Shown here piece after piece: positions 57,604-64,000 of a stretch of 64,000 nt of DNA. This DNA comes from Paenibacillus sinopodophylli (GTDB taxonomy: Bacteria > Bacillota > Bacilli > Paenibacillales > Paenibacillaceae). Location of the stretch: contig NZ_VDBO01000001.1 of the NCBI RefSeq assembly GCF_005930355.1, forward strand, positions 2,476,007 through 2,540,006. The letters are read 5' to 3'. The notes under the pieces were generated by a model. It ran no database searches and was not told the DNA's origin. It saw only the letters and a program-made list of their open reading frames with translations. Within the stretch, counting starts at the first letter, position 1; each line of letters begins with the position of its first letter. Both the position numbers and the translations under genes were made by a program.

Positions 57604-57711
57604 ATTAATGTAGCATCCAAACTGGGATTAAGTCAATCAAAAATTTAGAAATGCTTATCGCTTTCATTGTATTTCTTTATAGCATTTCCATATCGAGCTT
57701 ACCTACATACC

Positions 57712-57748
57712 AAAAAAGAGGAGATCAGCCTATGCTGATGCTCCTCTT
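57712..57748 (-). terminator. Terminator of pgi-yigZ unit
   Basis: AAGAGGAG and CTCCTCTT arms (57716-57748) with an inner CAGC/GCTG stem; TTTTTT on the minus strand. Confidence 0.8.
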
Positions 57749-57752
57749 CCTG

Positions 57753-58385
57753 TTATTCACCTTCAATATAATACATATCTTCGCCAAGTGTAATGACTGC
57801 TTGACCCTGAGTCAGATCCGTTATCCAAGTGATAAACGCTTCGGCATCAGGTACTTCAGGCAGGCAGCGCACGATAACCCGGTCTGTGAAGTCCGTCCCG
57901 CCCACGCGCGTTCCCTTCCCATGCAGTTCATTCTCCAGCTTCCCATACCACGTATAGTCCACATCGACGAACACCTCGCGGTGAAGCACGTTCACAATCT
58001 CATCCGCCGCCTCAATACCGGCAACAGCACCGTCCGTATAGGCTCGGACGAGCCCACCAGCACCCAGCATAATTCCGCCGAAATAACGCGTCACAACGAC
58101 GGCGACATTTTTGAGCCCCTTGTGCTTAAGGACCTCAAGGATTGGCTTGCCCGCCGTTCCGCTTGGCTCCCCATCATCAGAGGCCTTCTGGAACTGATCA
58201 CGTTCACCCACCATATACGCCGAGCAGTTATGCGTCGCCTGCTTATGCTGCTGCTTGATCTCATTGATGAATGCCACGGCTTCTTCTTCCGTTTGTACCG
58301 GCTTAGCGTGCCCGATGAATCGTGATTTCTTAATGACGATCTCGGCATTAGCTTGCTGCCTAACCGTCTTATATTTCTCCAGCAT
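57753..58385 (-). CDS. yigZ: YigZ/IMPACT family protein
   Basis: A 210-residue protein: IVIKKSRFIGHAKPVQTEEEAVAFINEIKQQHKQATHNCSAYMVG, DDGEPSGTAGKPILEVL and VVVTRYFGGIMLGAGGLVRAY are diagnostic of the UPF0029/IMPACT family. It has an N-terminal ribosomal-S5-like domain and a C-terminal DUF1949-like domain (VDVDYTWYGKLENELHGKG). Its role is unclear, possibly translation-related. The Met at 58385 is chosen since GGGAG lies upstream; the start at 58403 has no binding site. It follows pgi on the same strand with 36 bases between. Confidence 0.9.
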   Translation of the reverse strand: MLEKYKTVRQQANAEIVIKKSRFIGHAKPVQTEEEAVAFINEIKQQHKQATHNCSAYMVGERDQFQKASDDGEPSGTAGKPILEVLKHKGLKNVAVVVTRYFGGIMLGAGGLVRAYTDGAVAGIEAADEIVNVLHREVFVDVDYTWYGKLENELHGKGTRVGGTDFTDRVIVRCLPEVPDAEAFITWITDLTQGQAVITLGEDMYYIEGE

Positions 58386-58421
58386 TGGCGATGACTCCCG
58401 CATGCCGATTGAAGAGGCTTA

Positions 58422-59771
58422 TTAAAGCCTTGCTTCCAATTCGGCTTTTTCTTTCTCGAAGCCCGGTTTGCCAAGCAACGCGAACATGTTCTTTTTGTAA
58501 GCTTCTACGCCTGGTTGATCGAACGGGTTGACACCTAGCAGGTAACCGCTGATTCCGCATGCTTTCTCGAAGAAATAGACAAGGTATCCGAAAGTATAAG
58601 GCGTCATATCGGCAATGTTCACGATAAAGTTCGGAACTTGACCATCTGTATGGGCAAGAAGTGTGCCTTCGAACGCTTTTTTGTTAACAAAGTCCATCGT
58701 TTTACCTGTAAGGAAGTTCAAGCCGTCCAGATCAGCCTCATCATGCTCGATCGAGATATGCTCGGATACTTCTCTTACTTGAATGACCGTTTCGAATATG
58801 TTCCGGTTACCCTCTTGGATGAACTGACCCATCGAATGCAAGTCTGTCGAGAAATCTACCGCTGCTGGGAAAATACCTTTGTAATCCTTGCCTTCGCTTT
58901 CGCCGAAGAGCTGCTTCCACCACTCCGATACGAAGTGCAGGGATGGCTCGTAGTTAACGAGGATTTCAGTCGCTTTGCCTTTGCGGTAAAGCGCATTGCG
59001 GGCAGCAGCATATTGATAAGCTTCGTTCTCTGCGAGGTTAGGATTGCTGTATTCTTTGGATGCATCGGCAGCGCCTTGCATGATTTGCTCAATGTTAATA
59101 CCAGCAGCAGCGATTGGCAGCAAGCCTACAGCTGTAAGCACGGAATAACGTCCTCCTACATCGTCCGGAATGATGAACGATTCGTAGCCTTCTTCCGAAG
59201 AAAGCTTCTTGAGTGCGCCCTTCTCGCTGTCCGTTGTTGCGTAAATACGTTTGCGTGCTTCTTCTTTGCCATATTGCTTCTCAAGTGCGGCACGGAATAC
59301 GCGGAATGCAATAGCCGGCTCTGTCGTTGTTCCCGATTTGGAAATAACGTTGATCGACCAGTCACGTCCTTCAACAAGCTGAAGAAGATGTGTCACGTAT
59401 GTGGAGCTGATATTGTTACCTGCGAACAAAACTTGCGGCGTTTTGCGTTGTTCTTTCGGCAAAATATTATAGAAAGAGTGAGACAGCGCTTCAATCGCTG
59501 CGCGTGCACCTAGATAAGAACCGCCGATACCGATTACGATCAGTACCTCTGAATCCGACTTGATCTTCTCTGCAGCTTGTTGAATGCGTGCAAATTCTTC
59601 TTTATCATAGTTAGTCGGAAGGTCGATCCAGCCCAAGTAATCCGAACCAGTGCCTGTCCCATTATGTAGCTGCTCATGTGCAAGGCGAACGGATTCCGCC
59701 AAATAATCGATTTCGTGTTGGCCGATAAAAGTCAGCGCTTTGCTGTAGTCAAATTGAACTGTTTTGCTCAT
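58422..59771 (-). CDS. pgi: Glucose-6-phosphate isomerase
   Basis: A 449-residue phosphoglucose isomerase interconverting glucose-6-P and fructose-6-[59 protein letters not shown] and [35 protein letters not shown] are signature stretches, with the catalytic Glu in [12 protein letters not shown]. Length matches the Bacillus form. The ATG follows TAGGAGG. Long antisense frames here are shadows. Confidence 0.97.
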   Translation of the reverse strand: MSKTVQFDYSKALTFIGQHEIDYLAESVRLAHEQLHNGTGTGSDYLGWIDLPTNYDKEEFARIQQAAEKIKSDSEVLIVIGIGGSYLGARAAIEALSHSFYNILPKEQRKTPQVLFAGNNISSTYVTHLLQLVEGRDWSINVISKSGTTTEPAIAFRVFRAALEKQYGKEEARKRIYATTDSEKGALKKLSSEEGYESFIIPDDVGGRYSVLTAVGLLPIAAAGINIEQIMQGAADASKEYSNPNLAENEAYQYAAARNALYRKGKATEILVNYEPSLHFVSEWWKQLFGESEGKDYKGIFPAAVDFSTDLHSMGQFIQEGNRNIFETVIQVREVSEHISIEHDEADLDGLNFLTGKTMDFVNKKAFEGTLLAHTDGQVPNFIVNIADMTPYTFGYLVYFFEKACGISGYLLGVNPFDQPGVEAYKKNMFALLGKPGFEKEKAELEARL

Positions 59772-59939
59772 GTGAGTGTAAACCTCCTAAAATGTTGTGA
59801 AACAGAGCCTTGATCATGCTTTTCAACTTAGCATCTACAATATCGGATTTACCTTATAAAAACAAGCAACAAAGCATGAATTCTTGATGAAGAATCTGTA
59901 TAATTAAATAAAAAACATGCTGGAGCGGAGGATTTATTT

Positions 59940-60845
59940 ATGAAAAAGGTCGGATTTATCGGATTAGGCGTTATGGGCGTTGCAATGGCATCGAATTTAT
60001 TGCGCAAGGGTTTTGAAGTAGCGGTCTATAACCGCACCTCAGGCAAAGCAGAAGCCTTGCTCGCGCTTGGTGCCAAGCAGTTGGTGACGCCTGCGGCTGT
60101 TGCGGAAGCATCCGATGTCGTGATTACCATGATCAGCAATGATGCCGCCATACGTGAAGTTTATTTCGGAGTCAACGGGATTCTCGCAAGTGCGCGCAGC
60201 GGACTTATCATAATCGATAGCAGCACGATTTCTCCTACTCTTGCCAAGGAGCTTGCTTCAGAAGCTGAAACGCGCGGCGCTGCGTTCCTAGATGCCCCCG
60301 TCACTGGCAGCAAGCCTGCTGCAGAAGGCGGAACGCTGGTGTTTATGGTCGGGGGAAGCGCAGACAAGCTAACTGAAGTCGAAGACATATTGCTGGCGAT
60401 GGGACGGAAGATTATCCCTATGGGTCCAAGCGGCAGCGGCTCAACTGCGAAGCTCGCGCATAACACAATCGTCGGCATCAACGTAGCCGCCTTAGCAGAA
60501 GGGATGGCCATCGCTGCAAGCGGCGGTATTGATGGACATTCCTTCCTGGAGCTCGTTCAATCGGGCGGCGCAGCCAGCAAAGCTGCCGAGATGAAGGGAC
60601 CTAAGCTACTTGCAGCCGATTATGATGTTCAGTTCTCGCTGGAGCTTATGCTGAAGGATCTAAGGCTGTCCTCTACGCTATCAGACAGTCTTAACGTACC
60701 TACGCCGCTGCTTGAAGCCACTAAAAGCCTCTTTCAAGTGGGAGATGCGCTCGGACTTGGCACGCTCGACATGTCCAGCGTGGGCCAAGCCTATGAGCAA
60801 TGGATTGGGCGCAAGCTAAGTGGGAAAGTCGATCAGGTGCATTAA
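59940..60845 (+). CDS. NAD(P)-dependent beta-hydroxyacid dehydrogenase (HIBADH/GarR-like)
   Basis: A 301-residue dehydrogenase: KVGFIGLGVMGVAMASNLLRKGFEVAVYNRT (NAD(P) loop; NRT suggests NADP), FLDAPVTGSKPAAEGGTLVFMVGG (substrate site), MGPSGSGSTAKLAHNTIVG (catalytic Lys) and LMLKDLRLS. Substrate among 3-hydroxyisobutyrate, tartronate semialdehyde or similar; not fixed by context. The ATG follows GGAGCGGAGG. Divergent from pgi with a bidirectional terminator after it. Confidence 0.92.
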   Translation: MKKVGFIGLGVMGVAMASNLLRKGFEVAVYNRTSGKAEALLALGAKQLVTPAAVAEASDVVITMISNDAAIREVYFGVNGILASARSGLIIIDSSTISPTLAKELASEAETRGAAFLDAPVTGSKPAAEGGTLVFMVGGSADKLTEVEDILLAMGRKIIPMGPSGSGSTAKLAHNTIVGINVAALAEGMAIAASGGIDGHSFLELVQSGGAASKAAEMKGPKLLAADYDVQFSLELMLKDLRLSSTLSDSLNVPTPLLEATKSLFQVGDALGLGTLDMSSVGQAYEQWIGRKLSGKVDQVH

Positions 60846-60893
60846 TTAAAAATGGCGGTACAGGAGAAAACAATCCTGTACCGCCATTTTTGT
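60846..60893. terminator. Bidirectional terminator
   Basis: AAAATGGCGGTACAGGA pairs with TCCTGTACCGCCATTTTT, between convergent genes. Confidence 0.9.
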
Positions 60894-60957
60894 CTTTTTG
60901 AAGGAAGTAAACTCCTCTACACTATACTTTGCTATTACATTTGGTTCACTGAACTTA

Positions 60958-63900
60958 TTAAATAAGGTCAGACTTTTGCAGCAATCGCTCAACGATTACC
61001 GCGACCTCAGCTCTAGTGATGAACTTTTTAGGAGCTAGTTCACTACTCGTTCTTCCGGATACAACACCTGATAAGACGCTGTCTGCAATGCCAGCTTGTG
61101 CCCAAGTCGATGCTTGTACCGCATCCAAATAAGGACGAAGCGTCACTTCAATTGATTGATTTGAGATCGTTTCTTTCAAGCCCGTAATCGTCATCGCCTT
61201 GGAGATGATAACCATCGCTTGTTCACGCGTGATCTTGTCATTAGGATGGAAGGTTCCATCTTCGAATCCATTAATTAAATTATACGCATAGGCCGTTTGA
61301 ATTGCACTGTTGTACCAAGCTGCGGCCTTTACATCCGAGAATGGCGCAGCTCCTTCTTCCGGCTTAAGTCCCAATCCGCGAACGAGAATAGCTGCGAATT
61401 CAGCTCGTGTAATATCTCGATCGGGGCTGAACGCTCCGTTTCCTGTACCATCGATGACCATACGTGATCCCATGTTATTGACCGCATTTCGAGCCCAATG
61501 GTTCATCATATCGGTGAATTCCAGCGGATGCCACACAATTGCGTAAGTACTATTGGTAAGGCTGTTTACTTTAGCAAAATAATTGTTTTCGTTCTTAACA
61601 ACCTTTGTTGGTACATGGCGAACGGATCCATTAGGCTCCACAACAAGCCCTGTTGTAATCTTGTTCGGGTCAACACCAGTTGGAATGGCGAAGGCACGCT
61701 CCACATAAGTGTTAAATTTCGCAATGGCAACTTTTTTATCACCAAATACCGCATGTATAGTGAAATTCAAAGGCGCCACAACAAGTGTGAAGCCGCCGTT
61801 CGATGCTGAATTGTCGACGACACGAATCGTTTCTCCTAATGGAGATCCGATTTCAATACGCAGCTTGATATCTGCTAGATTCACGCTGGTGCCAAGCTCG
61901 GCGGAGATCGCGTCGATGTTGATTTCCTTCATTAGAAGCGTGTATATCGCTTTATCCGTTTGAACTTCAATCATCGCTTGCTTAGATTCCATATTTTTCA
62001 CCATACGGCCATTCAGCTCACTGACTACTACATCAGATCCAGCACCCAGCTTAATCGTTATGATAGGACGGTCACCTTCACTGTTCAGGCGCTGTGTAAG
62101 CTGGACTTCATCCAACACAACCGTAGTCACCTTTTGACCGTTAGTTGTAGCCGTTGTAACGGTTCCAGCACTCTCTGCCTTGCCGTTAACGTACACCTCG
62201 AAACCAGTAGACGCTGGTCGCGTTGGCGTCGACGTTGGTGTGAGCGTCCATTGTGTGTATAGGGTCACATTCGTTTTGTTAATCGCGAGAGCAGCTCCAG
62301 CCGCATATGCTGTGCCTTTACCGTCCTCTTCTGTATTCCAGCCTGCAAACGTGTAGCCAGCCCTTGTCAACGAACCTGAATTCCCCAATACGACAGCTGT
62401 TTGACCTTGTTCGTAAGCTATATTGTCATTCGGAACACTACCCTCAGCATTGCCGTTGCCATTATACGTGATTGTATAAGTGGCAGCCCACTTCGCATGC
62501 AGCGTAATTCCATCAACCGGCACTGTGTTGACAGCAAAATTCCACGCATTCGTAAGTTCCGCTTCTGTGTACCAGCCTTTGAACGCATATCCTGCACGCA
62601 TTGGTGCTGCTGTTTCGGTAATTTTCGTACCGAAGTCCGCTTGAACTGTACTTACCGAACTGCCTCCGTTGCTAATGAAACTTACTTCATATTTGTTCAC
62701 TTCATACTCAGCTGTTAGCGTCACATTGCCAGTGACATTCGTAAACGCTGTATCCCAGCCTGTAAACGTGTAGCCGTTTCGTGTCGGATTAGTTGGAGCC
62801 ACTGCATCGCTTCCGTAATCAACCGTCTGCGAATTCAACACATCTCCATTCCAGTCCTTGAACACAACAGCATTGGTGTTAATCACCCATTTCGCATGCA
62901 GCGTAATACCGTCTACTGGCACCGTGTCCACATGGAAGTTCCATACATTCGTGAGACCGGATTCCTTGTACCAGTCGTCAAATGTATAACCGAGTCGTGT
63001 CGGCGTTGCTGGTTCACTGACCTGCGTTCCGAAGTCCACTTGAACCGCACTAACCGTGCTTCCTCCATTGCTAATGAAGCTTACTTCATATTTGTTCACT
63101 TCATACTCAGCTGTTACCGTCACATTGCCAGTGACATTCGTAAATACTGTATCCCAGCCTGTAAACGTATAACCGTTTCGTGTCGGATTAGTTGGAGCCA
63201 CTGCATCGCTTCCGTAATCAACTGTCTGCTGCTTCAGTAAATCTCCATTCCAGTCCTCAAACACCACCATATTAGTGTTAATCGTCCACTTCGCATGCAG
63301 TGTAATACCGTCTACTGGCACCGTGTCCACACTGAAGTTCCATACATTCGTGAGGCCAGCTTCCTTGTACCAGTCATCGAATGTGTGACCTACTCGAGTT
63401 GGCGCTGTCGGAGCGGCGATTTTCGTTCCGTAGTCAGCTTGAACTTCGGCTACTGCGCTTCCATCGTTGCTATCGAAGCTGATTGTGTATTGATTAATCG
63501 CATACTCAGCAGTAACCACTGTACTCGCTGTCACATTCGTGAAAGCTATATCCCAGCCGGTGAAGGTGTAGCCGGTACGTGTTGGATCAACAGGTGCTGC
63601 AGCACCACTTCCGTAATCAACAATGTCCGTTTTCAACGTATCTCCGTTCCAGTCTTTAAACGTTACTGTATGCGTCTGGATCGACCACTTCGCATATAGG
63701 GTACTTGCTGCTGCAGGCACGGTATCCATATTGAAGTTCCATACATTCGTGAAGCCAGCTTCCTTGTACCAGCCATCGAATGTGTAACCTACTCGAGTTG
63801 GCGCTGTCGGAGCAGCGATCTTCGTTCCGTAATCCACTTGAACATCGGCTACTGCGCTTCCAGCGTTGCTATCGAAGCTGATTGTGTATTGATTAATCTC

Positions 63901-64000
63901 ATATTCAGCAGTCACCACAGTACTCGCTGTCACAGTCGAGAAGGCTGTATCCCAGCCGGTGAAGGTGTAGCCGGTACGTGTTGGATCAGCTGGTGCCGCA
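60958..64000 (-). CDS. Large repeat-rich SLH surface protein (C-terminal part, cut by window edge)
   Basis: At least 1,000 residues; the N-terminus lies beyond the window, since the frame stays open to 64000. The visible part begins with tandem Listeria-Bacteroides (InlB B-repeat-like) units of about 65-70 residues in alternating pairs: one type YTISFDSNAGSAVADVQVDYG..GYTFDGWYKEAG, the other VTFKDWNGDTLKTDIVDYGS..GYTFTGWD. Pairs recur about every 133 residues. After a different beta domain (VYVNGKAESAGTVTTATTNG) come three SLH units (FTDMMNHWARNAVNNMGSRMVIDGTGNGAFSPDRDITRAEFAAILV, AWYNSAIQTAYAYNLINGFEDGTF, TWAQAGIADSVLSGVVSG) that should anchor it to the wall. Likely an adhesin. Confidence 0.93.
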   Translation of the reverse strand, partial: AAPADPTRTGYTFTGWDTAFSTVTASTVVTAEYEINQYTISFDSNAGSAVADVQVDYGTKIAAPTAPTRVGYTFDGWYKEAGFTNVWNFNMDTVPAAASTLYAKWSIQTHTVTFKDWNGDTLKTDIVDYGSGAAAPVDPTRTGYTFTGWDIAFTNVTASTVVTAEYAINQYTISFDSNDGSAVAEVQADYGTKIAAPTAPTRVGHTFDDWYKEAGLTNVWNFSVDTVPVDGITLHAKWTINTNMVVFEDWNGDLLKQQTVDYGSDAVAPTNPTRNGYTFTGWDTVFTNVTGNVTVTAEYEVNKYEVSFISNGGSTVSAVQVDFGTQVSEPATPTRLGYTFDDWYKESGLTNVWNFHVDTVPVDGITLHAKWVINTNAVVFKDWNGDVLNSQTVDYGSDAVAPTNPTRNGYTFTGWDTAFTNVTGNVTLTAEYEVNKYEVSFISNGGSSVSTVQADFGTKITETAAPMRAGYAFKGWYTEAELTNAWNFAVNTVPVDGITLHAKWAATYTITYNGNGNAEGSVPNDNIAYEQGQTAVVLGNSGSLTRAGYTFAGWNTEEDGKGTAYAAGAALAINKTNVTLYTQWTLTPTSTPTRPASTGFEVYVNGKAESAGTVTTATTNGQKVTTVVLDEVQLTQRLNSEGDRPIITIKLGAGSDVVVSELNGRMVKNMESKQAMIEVQTDKAIYTLLMKEINIDAISAELGTSVNLADIKLRIEIGSPLGETIRVVDNSASNGGFTLVVAPLNFTIHAVFGDKKVAIAKFNTYVERAFAIPTGVDPNKITTGLVVEPNGSVRHVPTKVVKNENNYFAKVNSLTNSTYAIVWHPLEFTDMMNHWARNAVNNMGSRMVIDGTGNGAFSPDRDITRAEFAAILVRGLGLKPEEGAAPFSDVKAAAWYNSAIQTAYAYNLINGFEDGTFHPNDKITREQAMVIISKAMTITGLKETISNQSIEVTLRPYLDAVQASTWAQAGIADSVLSGVVSGRTSSELAPKKFITRAEVAVIVERLLQKSDLI
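62890..64000 (-). repeat. About 400-bp direct repeats inside the surface protein gene
   Basis: Composite units of two InlB-like repeats (about 133 codons) recur with near-identical DNA. For example GCATGCAGCGTAATACCGTC near 62894 returns as GCATGCAGTGTAATACCGTC about 399 bases later, with long matches after both. Such repeats recombine and would vary protein length. Confidence 0.85.

Noticed and set aside
58638..59513. A 291-codon plus-strand frame
   Set aside because: Antisense to pgi, with cysteine-rich, unnatural composition and no binding site.

Overview
The window looks like a chromosomal segment of a Paenibacillaceae member (Paenibacillus or a close relative). Supporting features are Firmicute-type ribosome binding sites, a T-box leader before ilvB, an infC-rpmI-rplT operon with an AUU start and an L20-type attenuator, SLH-domain surface proteins, copper-amine-oxidase stalk domains, YojF/BshB2, and Bacillus-type Fur and Zur boxes. 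No tRNA, rRNA, CRISPR array, phage or complete insertion sequence was seen.

Layout. 1-4.3 kb: 5' part of ilvB with its T-box, small proteins, and the infC operon with promoter and attenuator. 4.3-16.5 kb: a membrane glycosyltransferase, PAP2 phosphatase, trmB, the tRNA wobble-uridine pair mnmL-mnmM, manA, a B12-binding radical SAM protein, an HtrA-like protease and a pseudouridine synthase. 16.5-20.3 kb: an AT-rich redox island holding a decayed flavin-oxidoreductase remnant, an intact Old Yellow Enzyme, a rhodanese-like protein, an NAD(P)-binding protein and a MarR regulator, with two near-identical 18-bp palindromes as likely operators. 20.4-33.9 kb: a GT39-type membrane protein with an MFS carrier, a UvrD-like helicase, c-di-GMP enzymes (HD-GYP and MHYT-PAS-GGDEF-EAL), ferritin, a DUF1450 protein under a consensus Fur box, a CtpB-like protease and a HAD phosphatase. 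34-39.9 kb: a metal-homeostasis island (FecBCD-type importer without ATPase, an unknown protein, an AAA+ ATPase, fur, zinc-free L31 rpmE2) with Zur-type boxes before three of its transcription units. 40-64 kb: an SDR lacking its catalytic residues, GH42 beta-galactosidase with a divergent AraC regulator, a class A PBP, an SLH protein, MFS, acyl-CoA dehydrogenase, yojF-bshB2, a sulfate importer (cysT-cysW-cysA-sbp), yigZ-pgi, a beta-hydroxyacid dehydrogenase and a large repeat-rich SLH surface protein cut by the right edge.

The most interesting signals are the Zur-type operators over an AAA+ ATPase operon and an orphan FecBCD importer; a consensus Fur box built into a promoter for a DUF1450 cysteine protein beside ferritin; a family of four ~90-bp structured intergenic repeats; a 4 x 39-bp tandem hairpin array in a divergent promoter region; and the paired palindromes of the MarR locus. 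Several CDS starts were moved to internal ATG, GTG or TTG codons because a clear Shine-Dalgarno sequence sits just before them. Family assignments come from motif recognition, not from database searches.
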